Assembly (NCBI GenBank): GCA_964017045.1
Contig: OZ024794.1
Span: 29,049,815-29,113,814 of the forward strand
Direction of reading: 5' to 3'
From: Omphiscola glabra
Lineage: Eukaryota; Mollusca; Gastropoda; Lymnaeidae
Length of the DNA stretch: 64,000 bases
The stretch's first letter is position 1, and each line of letters starts with the position of its first letter. Below the pieces are notes generated by a model. It was not told where the DNA came from and did not search any database. It saw only the letters and a program-made list of their open reading frames with translations. This document shows, one piece after another, positions 13,234 through 26,000 of this stretch. The position numbers were made by a program, and so were the translations under genes.

Positions 13234-16200
13234 TTAATCGTCAAATGTAATTTTGCTCCCTTTGAACGCTGTGATGCCACTCATTTCTGCCTTCCGTTTC
13301 TTACTGGCCTCCCATGATGGATGAAGCTTCTCACTAGCACTGTTACTTTGGGCTGGAACTGAAAATTTAATGGAAACATTAATTATTGTTTCGTTAGCCT
13401 CCTCTATTCTGGGAAATGTTGGCTTCATTTTTAAAATTATAAATTCAAAACAGAAACTTATTTATTTTAATTTTAACCGTAACCCTACTCCTGCTGTGAC
13501 TTTTTTTTTCTGATTTTGGAATGACTTAATTCTTGTGCAAGAAAACAAAAAGTGACTGAAAATAACAATCCACAATAAAAATAATAGTCAGATAGCCTAA
13601 AATTTCATATCAATAGAAAAAGAAATTAAAATGAAACACAATTTGAAAAATTTAATACATAAAGTGAAGTACTCTGTAATTTATGGAAAGAATGTCCCAC
13701 TGTTTGTGTCTCATTTATCTACTAAAAATGCTTTATTGCAGTCCAAAGCCTCTCAGTTAACTATAATGTGTGCATAAATCTATCCAATTGATTTTCATTT
13801 GCATAATAATTGATGCCACTTTCATGAATCCTATTTTGTTCCCCCAAAATATAGAAGTGTTAAATCATAAGGAAAAACCTAAAAACAAGATTGTTTTCCT
13901 TATGTCTTCTTTTCAGCTGTTCCTCTACCATGTGTTTTATTATTTCCCTTTTTGATGAGCTGATTGCAGTCTCCCCATTATGATCAGTGGCCCCTATTTC
14001 TGTTAAGTGGTAAGTCCAATAAAAATAACAACCGAGCACAAACGGAACAAAATAAGAGAGCAATTCTGCAAAGTGCCAGCATCTAATACAAGTGGCCATC
14101 TCAAAAGCCTATTTATCAGCACACATCGGGCGAAACGTAATTAGGGTCTCTAAAATGTTTCTAAAGCTTGTTGGAACTGACAGAAGATATAAGTAAATAA
14201 CAACATAAAAAAACTTATCAAATTCAACTAACCTTTTCTCATGTCAACGCCTTTACTTTGTCCAAAGCTACCAGTGATATCTTTCTTTTTGCCTTGCCAG
14301 TTATCAAACCTGTGATAAAGATCATCATTAAAACTACTTATAATTGCTAATAAAAACCTAGACATTATATTATAACTGCCTTTTTTTTTTTTTGGTGTGG
14401 TCAAGTTATTCAACTTATTCTAAATACTCAATGACAAGAAATATGATGAGAAAAAATTGTATGCATTAAGCCCAATCTATGCTTTCTAAAATGATGTAAT
14501 AATTATGAAGAACCATTAAGTCATTAATTATATAATCAGACCTGTTTACTCTTACGATTTTGGCGTACAAAGTATGATTTTTTGGTGTATACATTATATA
14601 TATACTGTTTATTTTTCACTATTAAGATAATGTATTGAATGATTGTGTGATGATGTTGTACGATTTTAAGAGTTTGAGGGTAAACAGGTCTGCATAATGC
14701 AATCTGATAAGTAAAAAGCTCTAAGTAACCATGCTGCTTCTTCTTTAACATCCTTTATATTAACTTCACTTTTGTGCAATTTTTTGTGGTGGCAAAATCT
14801 TCAGGAGGCAAACTGACCCACTTCCTGTCATATCATCAAGCTGAAACTATAAGGCACATAGATGTGTTGCTGATGACAACACATTCTATCAAATTTTCAG
14901 CCTGACCCTTTCCCAACCACCAAAAATCAGTTTTGGATCGGATATTAATTGTGTAGCTGTTACTATGTGCTTGGTATTTGTGACGCATTTATGTTTAAAC
15001 ATATCTTTAGTCTAGTACAGGGGTGGCCAGACCTGTAGTAACTGAGAGCCATTTTAAAATTTAAAAAATTGTTGAGAGCACTATGGGTCACGACCCCACT
15101 CGCAATGAAAAATTCCTTTTGTGATTTATTTTTTAAAATTACTTTTTATTCGAATTTAATGATTTAAACATTTCAATTGTTTTAACCCTAACAGTATGTT
15201 GAAGAAATATATGCGTTACAGTTACACAAGTGAAGAAATATATGCGTTACAGTTACACAATTGAAGAAATATATTCATTACAGATCCCAAATTATTTTCA
15301 ACCCTTTGTTTCAGTCAATATTTTTTTAAAAAACTTTCATTTATTTTTGATATTATATATTTCTAACGAAAAGTTTTAATTTCATAAATTGTTCGCGAGC
15401 TGCAATGTGAACACAGAAGAGCTGCATGCGGCTTGCGAGCCCCGGTTTGGCCACCGTTGGTCTAGTAGGTTTTACATGCACTTAAGTTGATAAAAACCAT
15501 TCCCCTACCAAAAATCAGCTGCTGCAATATCATAAATCATGCACAATTACAGAAATGAAAACAAATACGCATATAAAGGATTTATTAGAAAAGCTTTGTT
15601 TTTAGGAGTTGTTTAATTTATTGCTTAACATCTGGAGAGGTTAATATATTATTAACTTATATATATTAATAATTTATTATTTTTGACTGTACTACTATTT
15701 GTTTATCAGCCTCCGACTTTATTTTTAAGTAAAAAAAACATTTACACCAACCTGGAATTGGAATCCTGACCACCTCTCCTATTTGACCTGTCAAAATCTC
15801 TGTTGTTGTTGGAATCCTGACCACCTCTCCTATTTGACCTGTCAAAATCTCTGTTGTTTTCGCCAAAGGAACGTCCACGGAAGCTGCCTCCTCTCATGCC
15901 ACCTCTTCCCCGTACATTTCCTCTGTCGCCTCTAAATGAACCACCTCTTCCTCGACCCCCCCTACTGGTGGAACTACCTCTATTTTTACTCATGAAGCGG
16001 GGTCTCTTGAAGTTCTCATCATCATCTGCCTCAGGATTATAAAACATGGATCCAACCTTCCTCTTATAGTGCACATCAGAAAAATCTTCGTCACTGTAAT
16101 CTTTTCCATCATTCATTTCATCCTCTTCAAACTTATCATCCCTTTCATCGTCGCTGCCAAAGAAAGGGTCATTTACAATATTAGTTTGGGCAGCTGTCAA

Positions 16201-19200
16201 AAATTCTGGGACACTAGCCTTTCTCTTCTTCTTTTTGTGGCTGTTTTCTGATATGATATTTCTCTCTTGTTGCTCGTTTACCTGCTCTAATCTCAGATCA
16301 TCACCGCTTTCAGACGAATCACTATCACTATCACTCTCATCCAAACTGACATCCTCGCTCTCTGTGTTGCCTGCATCCTCCCCACCGAGGTCTAATTCCT
16401 TTACCACACATTCATTTTTACGAGCTGTCCCATCGTCTTTTGTGCCTCTGTTCTGTGGTGTTTCCTTCAATGAAACTGAGTGCCCCAACCTCCCTTGAAC
16501 AGTTTCAGATTCCGAGAGTTCTCCTTCTTCTTCTCCCGGATCTGTACTATCAGTGTTGGAGTCACTGTTGTCATTGTCTGAATCTAATTCTTCCTCCTCA
16601 GATTCTGATGACTGATCACTGCTCGAACCGCTGCCGACCGGCTCAGAAACTGCTTTACTATTCTGAGCAATGCCTCTGCTCATTTCTTTATGTGTAAAAT
16701 CATTTTCATCGTCTGATTTCACAGGTGTACTGACCCCAGATGTTTTTGATTCTTTCACTTTGAGTCTCTGATTATCTTTACTGTGACTTGTTTCCACTTC
16801 AGATGTATTTAAGATTTGCGAGTCTTGGTTTGAATGCCCTGCTGTTATATTTGTACTAACACCGGTATCAATAACACTGGCATTGTCTAAAATCTCTGAG
16901 ACATTCTCTACAATGTTATTTTTATTTTCAATTCCACTGGTTTCCTCAGGATTAGAATTAGACTTTATATCTTCTTTTCTTTCCACATTTTCTTTCTCTT
17001 TTTCCTTTGGTTGACTGCCTTGGGTTGGCTTTGGGCGCTTCCTTCTCCTCTCAAATTTTTCCACTGCCTTTGCAAGACCTTCAGTCCCGAATCTTTCTTG
17101 TATGTAAGCTTTGGTCATTGTCTCTGATGCATTGATGTTTTCCACACATTTCGAGAGCTTTTTCTGCTTCTGCTTCTTGGTTTTGAATCTCCGCCCGGTC
17201 TGTTTGACAAGCAAGTATGCAGCTAGATCTCGCCAGTCATGATGCTGCTCTCGAAAGTCCGAGACGACTTTTTTCATCAGAGGGTGGTCGGCGAGACGAC
17301 CCAATGCCCGAGGACCCGGTGAAACGCTGACCTGTAAGAGAGTTTTAACTGGTTTAATTTGAAGCCAAACGTAATCCATTTAAAAACCATTCTGTAGGTA
17401 TGAAAATATTTTTTTTTTTACAAAGTTATATTAAAAGGAGCGCTTAACAATTAAAACAATATATTAATGATATAAAGGAATAAAGCAAATTGAAACTGTT
17501 TACAGATCTACCTTATTGATGTCTGCCAATGTCCGTGTGTTGGCAAGTGCATACTTGGATACTTTGTCTTCCTTTAATTTCTATACAGAAAGGGATAATA
17601 ATCATCATTTTTATAAACATTGACAACATTCACATAAAATGTGCATTTTGTTCAGACAACTTGCACATGGGGCTTGGGACTATTAATCAAAAGCTTTTGT
17701 AAGGTATGCTATTATTTTAATAATTTTTCAGAATCAATTAATGACTATCTTTTTCTATATTATTATTGAGATTTAAGTGATAATTAATGCAAAGTTAAAC
17801 AAATTCTACTTTCCTAAGAGGCATGAATATAATGAAAATACCAAAACATTAGGAGTTATTATGAAGTGCCACAAAACATAACTGACCAATTATAATGGTG
17901 ATGAAACTTGTGCTCTTAAGATTTTAAAATACCTTGATAGAATCAATTTCTTCAAGAAAGCGCTCTGCCTTCCGTAGATTCTTGGCTTTTTGCTCCTCTG
18001 TACCCCTAAGATAAAATTGAAAACCTCCCCAATAAGCAGACATAGCTATTAAATACACTTATTTTAGCTTGATCAAAAAAGTACTAATTCAAGAAGGTTT
18101 AAACTCATAAGGTTGACATGGCACCTTTGATTAAAGTTACAAATTTGCAAAAATATGTGAACAAGTTAATAAAAACTTACTTTTTCTTTTTAAGAGCGGC
18201 AATATGTCTGCAAAGCTTATTGATCACATGCACTTTGCTTCGTTTCACAACCTGTCTCATATTGACAACCTAAAATAGAAGTAGACACAGGATTAATTTA
18301 GTGGCATAAAAAAATCTATATGATGAACAGACATCTGATGCCCTGGACACTAACATACATCTGATGTCCTGGACACTAACCTATGTCTAAATACTACACC
18401 TAGCTACTCTTAAGATAAAGTCATAAAAACCCTTTTCTCTCCCTTCTACTTATACAACTTCCTCCCTTCTACTTATACAACTTTAGTCAATAGAATGCAC
18501 AATAATACCATTGTTGTTCAATAATGATTTTGTAAGTTATGTTTCATGAATTTTATCAAATAATTTTTTTTAACAAGTAGACATTAGCCAACTTGTTGTC
18601 TTTTGGATGTTAATTTCTTCAAGGAGAATAGCTCATAAACAAAAGAGCTTTCCCTTATAACAATAGTATATAGGCCCTGCATATTATAAAATAAAACACT
18701 AAGTTAGTCAAAATGACTGAGTTCACCAGTTCACTCTTCATCAATGTAATGTAATGGTCACATTAATGCTGACAGCAGGTCAATGCTTTAGACTTAAAGC
18801 ATACACACTTCGAAATAAATCTTTATTCAAGGTTAGTACCTCCTCACTACAACAGCTGCTTAGTTGAGGACTACAGATAAAGTTTATGCTGACTGGCACA
18901 GTGAATGAGAGTGAGACTGGCACACAGTTTTACTAATCAGAACTACCACTGTCCTACATTTAACACTTACTTACACAGTCATGCTCATGGTGTAACGACC
19001 TCTTCTCGTATACCAGATAACATATAGTTAAGTAGACCAACAGTTACAGTAAAGACCCATCCAGAGGCATCAGTAGAGTTAGTCACCCGGTGTGGTAAAC
19101 TCATGGTGTCACTCCCCCCCCCCCTTTTTATGGACTCACCCCCCCCAACCGGCACAGAGTCATTCTTAACCAGATCATTAAAACCACTTACCATATTCTC

Positions 19201-21151
19201 GCGCTAGTAAGATGCACCCAAATATAAGATGCAGGTTTTGACAATTTGTTTCAAAAATGTTTTACATAAGATGCAGGTTTTGATGATTTGTATAAACAAA
19301 AATTACATAAGACGCACGCGGCCTAGCCATCTGCCGCACTGAGCATTTTATATTCAGTGGTTTCCTTTCCTTTATCAAAAATGAAAATTAGTACAATTTT
19401 TCATCACCCGTCGCATTAAACAAGGTTCATTACCATTTTTAGCAGTAGCTCAAAGAATTGTCTGAGGCAGGACCTCAACGATTGTTTATTCTTTCTGTCG
19501 CCGGGCCAATGGCAGATGGGTTGAGTACTCTATTTTCACGCATATAAGACACATCTAATTATAAGACGTACCCATATATAATACACAGGTTTTAATGATT
19601 TGTGTAAAAAATATTTTACATAAGAGGCACCCATATATAAGACACACCCATGTATAAGACGCACCCTGGGTGGGGGGTACATAAAACTTTGTATAAGATG
19701 CATCTTATATATGCAAAAATACGGTATGGAAATAATAAACATTCAGTTAAATTTACTTTCCTTGGTTACAAAGCTGTCAATCACTTCATCTAAAACAACA
19801 TTCTTTGCCTTGTCTCTATTGACAAAATCGCAAGACCAGAAAGCCTGAAATGTTCAATGGTCAATTGCAAATAGTTCTTTATGAGTTTCAGTATTGAAAA
19901 GCTCCTCTCATATAAAGCCAAACAGATCATGATAAATAATTGTAGCCTTAATGAGAGTATTTGAGAGATTCTAGGAAGTTACATTCAGCTACGAACTTCA
20001 AAACTTCAAATATCGACCAATAAATATCTGCTGCTTTCAGGTGCTTACGCAGCCTTTGTATTTCAATTAAAAGCTTACTTCCAAATAACTCATCATAGAA
20101 AGTAGTCACTTTGGGGCTGACCTCCAATAACTCTTCTTCAGTCATCAAGATTTGACTCTAAGCTTGAATAGCTACTACTTCCTTGATGACTCTTCGTATT
20201 ATCTAGAGGTCAGAATGAAAATGATCAATAGATTCAAGCATCGCCCACTTGATTTTTTTCTTGGAAACTGAGTTGATCGTTTTTTGTTTGCTTCCCCAGG
20301 CATTTTCTTCACCCCTCCAGACTTCCCCATTAACCTTTCCGAGACAGCCTACTCTGGTGACACCCTGCTCATGTTGGAATCCTGTTCAGTTGGCACCTTG
20401 TTTGGTTTGCAACCTTAACCTACTCTAATGGCACCCTGCTCTGGCTGGTGACACCCTGTACTTGGGGCAACCTGATCTGGTGGCATCCAAATCTTGTAGC
20501 ACCCAGTTATTATGGCACCCTTCTCTAATGACACCCAGTCCTGATAACACTATGCTCTTTCTTGTGACAACCTGTTCTGGTGGATATCTGCTATGGGGCA
20601 TCCTGTTTTTTGTGGCACCTTGTTCTCATGGCACCCTGCTCTGTTGGACCCTGCTCTGGAGGAATCTTGTTCATTTGGCACTGTGTTCTGTTTGCAGTCT
20701 ACTCTGAGGTCACCCTGCCATTTCCAGTGACTCTCACCTCTTGTGGCAACCTCCTAACTCCTATGGTAGCAACCTTTACAGACACCCACTTCTTGCAGCA
20801 CAGTTCTGATGGCACCCTGCTCTGTCTGGTGACAACCTTTTTTGGTGACACTCTTTTAATGGCAGCAATCTGCTCCCTGGCTCTGTTCTTATGTCGCTGG
20901 ACAAGTCTCCTTACTACCGACTAAGTAGTAAGTTACCAAGTCCAAGTCACTTAAGTTAGTCTTAGTGCATACTTAGGTAGGACTTGGAAAGTTAGACTTA
21001 TAGGCCTACGTCTACCGTAGTCTACGTAAAACTAGTTTGGCCCAAGTACCACGTTAAGTTTAAAGTCCAGTAAACTCACCTTATTGTTTAAAGTCATCAT
21101 ATCAATAGAAGCAGTTTTCGCTATATCGATACTTCTTGACTCAATGTCCAT
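13234..21151 (-). CDS. SRFBP1: SRFBP1/BUD22 homologue (serum response factor-binding protein 1)
   Basis: Seven exons on the minus strand, in transcript order 21151-21080, 18269-18181, 18005-17933, 17580-17512, 17331-15752, 14309-14233 and 13358-13234. All join in matching phase to 694 residues plus stop. The N-terminal helical region (LNNKVVNMRQVVKRSKVHVI, GTEEQKAKNLRKAERFLEEI, ALGRLADHPLMKK) and the C-terminus (LHPSWEASKKRK, then GSKITFDD) follow vertebrate SRFBP1 and the BUD22 family, which acts in nucleolar pre-rRNA processing and 40S biogenesis; vertebrate SRFBP1 also binds SRF. The 1,580-nt exon encodes a long Ser/Glu/Asp-rich acidic region and an RG/RGG tract (GGRGRGGSFRGDRGN), so the protein is much longer than the roughly 430-residue human one. 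A 51-bp duplication in this exon (about 15755-15860) repeats NNRDFDRSNRRGGQDSN. The first ATG at 21151 is chosen because it leads directly into the conserved LNNK. Confidence 0.94.
14537..14692. mobile_element. MITE, TIR CAGACCTGTTTAC, copy 1
   Basis: A 156-bp element starting CAGACCTGTTTACTCT and ending with the near-complement GGTAAACAGGTCTG. A 168-bp relative with the same ends and interior is at 30315-30482. It lies in an SRFBP1 intron. No clear target-site duplication is visible. Confidence 0.8.
15018..15459. mobile_element. hAT-like non-autonomous element with exact 8-bp TSD
   Basis: The element starts CAGGGGTGGCCAGACC and ends GGTTTGGCCACCGTTG, imperfect inverted repeats. It is flanked on both sides by the same 8 bp, GTCTAGTA (15010-15017 and 15460-15467). 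8-bp target duplications and CAGGGGTGG-type ends are typical of the hAT superfamily. It is 442 bp long, has no coding capacity, and lies in the SRFBP1 intron between 14309 and 15752. Two nearly identical GAAGAAATATATGCGTTACA units occur inside. Confidence 0.88.
19190..19735. mobile_element. Element built of ATAAGAYGCACC-type repeats
   Basis: Both ends and the middle carry AAGATGCACCC / AAGACGCACCC motifs. The left end (ACCATATTCTCGCG, then AAGATGCACCC) is roughly inverted at the right end (ATATGCAAAAATACGGTATGG). A second start-like motif at about 19528 (CTATTTTCACGCATATAAGA) suggests two nested or tandem copies. It lies in the first intron of the SRFBP1 homologue. The superfamily is not assigned. 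Confidence 0.55.
19760..20280 (-). pseudogene. Dead hAT-type transposase, C-terminal part
   Basis: On the minus strand a frame reads LESIDHFHSDL, stop, IRRVIKEVVAIQA, stop, then MTEEELLEVSPKVTTFYDEL and LIEIQRLRKHLKAAD, with FVAECNFLESL further on. After frame changes it ends with AFWSCDFVNRDKAKNVVLDE and a VIDSF segment. This order matches the C-terminal (dimerisation) region of hAT-type transposases of the TTF/ZMYM-like group. At least two in-frame stops and later frame changes show it is inactive. It lies in the first intron of the SRFBP1 homologue, in the same orientation. Confidence 0.7.
20335..20930. repeat. Degenerate satellite of about 20-bp units
   Basis: Many loosely conserved copies of TCTGGTGGCACCCTGCTC-like units with variable spacing, diverged enough that no exact period holds. 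It lies in the SRFBP1 first intron, ending about 150 bp before exon 1. Open frames here come from the repeat. Confidence 0.65.
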
Positions 21152-22264
21152 TGTGAACCCGTGTGAAATGTAAACCCCGTTATTTAATAAATATGAGCTA
21201 AATACTAAAATAGTCTCTACATCTACTTCATCTATATTTTAACAAGTCCACTAGTTCAGCACAGTTACTCCGTGTTTAATTTGTATTTGCTAGTGAGCTC
21301 CCCTGACTCCTAAGCAAGTTTCCAATTATTATTTGGGTGTTTTACTAGTTCATTTACATCTTGATTTAAATCTGTAGCTTTTTCTATCCCAGTATTCATT
21401 TTTAATCTCTCCTACACTTTTGAATTTTCATTTATTTATTTGAAAATATTTCGTTCCTCATACAAACCTCCAAAAATGGATATTTTAAATCGTTTATTTT
21501 AATTATAATAGCCACAGTCCCTGATCCTTTCTAATAATTTAAGTATAAATTAATAAAATAATCACAATTTTTTGTTCAAGTCACAGTTGGTTCAACATGA
21601 TTTAAGAAGTTTGTTTTATTTTTGTTAAGATGGTGAAGTTGTCTATAGGGATGTGGGGGGGGGGGGGGAATAGCACTCTCATGTGTGGCAAAAAAAACAG
21701 AATAGTTGAAACATTTATTTTCTTTGATATTGACATATTGTTATGTAGAAATATTGTGAACAAAGAGACATGGTTCAAACATCACTTTGATGCTCATTTT
21801 TCTCGTATATTATATCTGTTTCTTTCACTCTTTTGCTATTTATTAAGGACCCCCAACTCTTTAATTTAGCTGGGAATATAAAAAATACGATTTTTCTTTA
21901 AAAAATGTTCAAAAGATGCTAAAAAGAACATTATATAAGTATTTCTCTTCTCTTGCTATTGTGGAATTTGTCATAGGTTCATTCATTAGACCAACCCATT
22001 CTTTGCATGTTGCAAAGTCTTGCAAGAATAAGGAAGTCTGTAAATACCATGTTTATAATCCGTTGAACAGAGCAGCAGTACGATGAGCCTGAGAGGGCCG
22101 TTTTGATTTCATTTCAAGCAAAAACAGTTATAATCAATAATTCTGTAAATATTATATTTGGCATTCATAATCTCTTAGGTATAAAAACTATAACCATTAC
22201 ATCATTTTACTTATATTAACTTTCATTTTCCTTGCATTTACTTCCTTTCTCTTTTCCTCTAAAC
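21152..22264. other. Intergenic, upstream of SRFBP1 homologue
   Basis: Contains the SRFBP1 5' flank. A poly-G run at about 21654-21668 is the only notable simple repeat. No gene or recognisable promoter motif was found. Confidence 0.5.
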
Positions 22265-22452
22265 CAGCATTTCCCAAACTTTAAAGTTTGGCAGACCTAA
22301 GGACTTGTTTTGAAATTGCATCAGGGACCGGGTGCCAGATTTATTAATTACATTTTCTTTTTGTTTCACTATAAATATTCATGTTGTGCAGAGCGGCAAT
22401 GTAAGGCTCGCGGACCAGTGCTAGTCTGCAGACCATTATTTGATAAACAATG
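22265..22452. mobile_element. hAT-like non-autonomous element with exact 8-bp TSD
   Basis: A 188-bp element starting CAGCATTTCCCAAACT and ending GATAAACAATG, between identical 8-bp repeats CTCTAAAC (22257-22264 and 22453-22460). The interior resembles the degenerate body of hAT-Charlie-like miniature elements, with GCGGACCAGTGC and CTGCAGACC segments. It lies between SRFBP1 exon 1 and the first SLC27A copy. Confidence 0.82.
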
Positions 22453-23036
22453 CTCTAAACCATACCTTAACTGTGGACATGTTCCGATATTACTGTTACT
22501 GTATTCTAATGTAAATGAACAGTGTTAGATTTATTTAGTAACCTAATTCTTTGTTACTTTATGAATTAACATCAATAATAAAGAAATGAAGAGGTACATT
22601 AGATTAATCCATTCAAATACTTGAGCATGTATCAAGTGATTTAAAACAATACAATTCTGATTATAGACAAAAAAGGTACAATAATTCTGTGGGTTGGCAA
22701 CTTTTCGAGAATATTGTTTCAAAGTACCATTTTTTTCATTCAAAATGCCAACATTATATAAGTCTCTCTGCTCTACCATATTTTTTTCTAGTCATTGATT
22801 ATTATTTTTTTGCACTTTCATAAGCCATTGAAAATCTTTATGCCAGCCACACAAAGTTGCAGATCTTTGTAATATGGCAGTACCAAATTCAAATTAAATA
22901 GATAAGATTATGTGGCTATAATTAACCCACATATAATGAAAAATACATAAAATGTTGGAATGACAGATATCCTTGCTTGAAATAAATAATTCAGGGTATT
23001 CCCACTCCCTTTTAGAGAAAGAAAACTGTATCAAAG

Positions 23037-26000
23037 TTATAATTTAGATGACAAAAATTTGAATAGATCCACTGGTGTAAGTTTACTGTAAGTTTTCTTC
23101 TCATTGTCTAAAAAGTACAAGTTGTCCTTGACTAAATTAAGATCAAAGCCCTCATTTACTAACTCCACTTTACGCTGTTTGAATGTGCCAGTAAGGCTTG
23201 GTTCTTTTAAATATCGTAGAAATAGTGGTCTTGAATAAGTTGGAAGTTCTTGACATATATGCTCATATATCTCCTTTAACTCTGTAACTCCTAGTGTAGA
23301 GCCTTCTTTTAATGTAATGGCAGCCATACCTGCTCTGCCATCATGGCCTATGGGAATTAGAACAACAGGATTATTTTGTTGAAAAGCATGTCAATTCCAC
23401 CATGAAAATCAAATTACTGATATAATTAAATAAAACGTCATCAGAAAATCCCAGGTATAATGTATGCTCTTGGCTGGTGTGTTAATTTCATAATTATTCA
23501 TTCAAAGGACTTTTTTGGTTATCTAGACAAAATAATTAGTTTCATTTAAAGATATTTTTATATAATCTATATTTTATTTATGATCAGTAATAAGTCAATT
23601 AAATTTTTTAAATTGTGTTTGGAATAGTCTATAATAGCTAATAGTTTTTGGAGAACTACCAAAGAAGTGTGCAGTTTTGTGCGAGTAGGATTATTGACTT
23701 GCAGCCTTTTACTTTGTTTTGTTCTTTTGCTCTAACTAAATTTAAATTAATTCATTGATAATTATGAGGCATCAATCGTTTATATGTTTGTAAACACTAT
23801 AAAAAATTGATTTTAAAAAAATTAAATTTATGTTCAGTTTACTAGCAAAATTAATTAGCCTAAGTTAAAAAGTAAATTTAAAATAAAACATCTTCTTAAA
23901 GATAATATTGAATTAATGGTAAAGATAATAGAGCAACTGCTGTTGTAGGCATAAGTTGTAATTGTAACATCACTTATGAACGATAAAAAAACACTAAACC
24001 TGGAATATCAACGCCATAAACATTTGTATCTTCAATGAAGTTCAAAGCAGTTATCACATTGGCCAGCTCTATAGTTGATACATTTTCACCTTTCCATCTG
24101 TAATATATAATTTTTAATCATGTACACCATGTAGTACCACATCATAATGTCTTTTAAAATTTTAAGTTAGGTAAAATTTTATCATAAATCTAAATGATAC
24201 AATTTGTTGTGTTCCATACATGTTTAAGTACCTGGTACCTTGTTTCATAGAGCAACAAACCATGATTTTGCTATTTGCTTTCCTTGAAACTGACAGTGTC
24301 AAAAAACATCAATCTCAGTTGATAAATTAGCCATTAAAATTTATATATAGTATCTTTGTTTTACAGATAGGGCCTACTCTTCACTTTGTCTATAGACTGA
24401 ACACTACTTATAAAAGGCTAATGGCATTGTGACATTTAGTTGAAAATAAGAAAATTAAAAATGAAGTTAAGAAGAGATTTTCTAATTACACACAGGCACA
24501 CATAATCATATATACCTAAATGTATCACCAATTCGATCACTGAAATAAAGAAAGTAATTCTTGTCTAAAATGAGGACATCTCCGTAATTAAACCAAATAT
24601 CACCATTGGTAAAGGCACCCTTTACTATTTTCTTCTCATTATCGTCACTAGAACTTTTGTACACAGTTAAGGTTCCATTTTTTTGCAACTTTTCTGGTAC
24701 TTTGGCAAGAAAAATGCCAGGCTCTCCTGAAATTGCATCAGAATTGTTAAAAAAATAGTGTAAAATATATTTATTTAATCAATAATAAGCTATTTTAATA
24801 TTTTACTTTCACCATTGTATAATTCTGCATATTCATCTGTAAAAATTACTTGCATCTATTTAATTCAATTTGAAAGCTTTATTTGTTTGAGAATATGCTA
24901 AGTTTTATTTTAAAATATACATTTTTAACAAAATTAAAGTTACCAAATCCCACTTTGATGCAAAACCCATTTTTGTCTCTTATGGGAGTGGCTGTGGCAA
25001 AGTCAAACTTGACAAGTGCTGCTGGCACAAGATCTGTCATGCTCTGAAGCAATATGAATAATTATATTAAACATTCATTGTTTTAAATAACGTCAAATTT
25101 TGATTTGTTGGGGGAAAAGGTTTATTTAAATAATTAAGTGTGCACAATTATACTCAATAAAATATCATATTTCCTATCTATGACCAATAGTGGAGAAAGT
25201 CTTCCAACGGCACCAGGCTGATCAGATACATTGAATGTTGATTTGACTCCTTCTGTGGCACCAAAAAATTCAACAAGGTCTGGAATCTTGAAACGTGTTT
25301 TGACTTCACACCAGATATCTTTTCTTAAACCATTGCCAAAAGCTGCTCTTATTTTGTGGGTAGACTCAAAAATGTTCTGGAAAATTTAGAAAATCTGTTT
25401 AAAGAGAAATTGGTTTAATAAAATGTATACCAAAATTTATTTTTAAAATTATAAACCAGATGCATCAGAACATCTAATTTTACAATGAAAATAAATCAGT
25501 TATCTTGTCTGTGGTTACCATTGTTAAAAAAAAAACAGAGACTATAAACTTATTAAAGTTTATTCTTTATACACTTACAATGTGTATATATATCATATAC
25601 CTAATATACATATACATAATTTTAAATCATTTTTTTTATTATTTTCTAATTATTTTATAAAATAATAATTCTTACCATATATTTATGCATGGCTACATAT
25701 TTTTATATATTTTTACCCAACAGTATTTTATTATTTATTTCATTAATTGATTGATTAATTATAATTTGATATCCTAACCACTCCTGTTCCAAATAGTTAA
25801 GAGAATCAACATTCCACTGTAAATGTACTGTATATTGAATATTTTGACAATTTTTTAAGTATAAACCATGAAAGGCAGGGTATAAATAGATTAATTATCT
25901 AAAATAATGTTTTTCAAGATTTTTACCACAAAAAAGTTACTCACTGATGGCTTAGCAAGTAGATATCTGAATAATTCTCCAATGTATTGTATGACTGTGA

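Noticed and set aside
15854..16697. Plus-strand frames opposite the SRFBP1 acidic/RGG exon
   Set aside because: They are antisense to a well-supported exon and mirror its biased codons.
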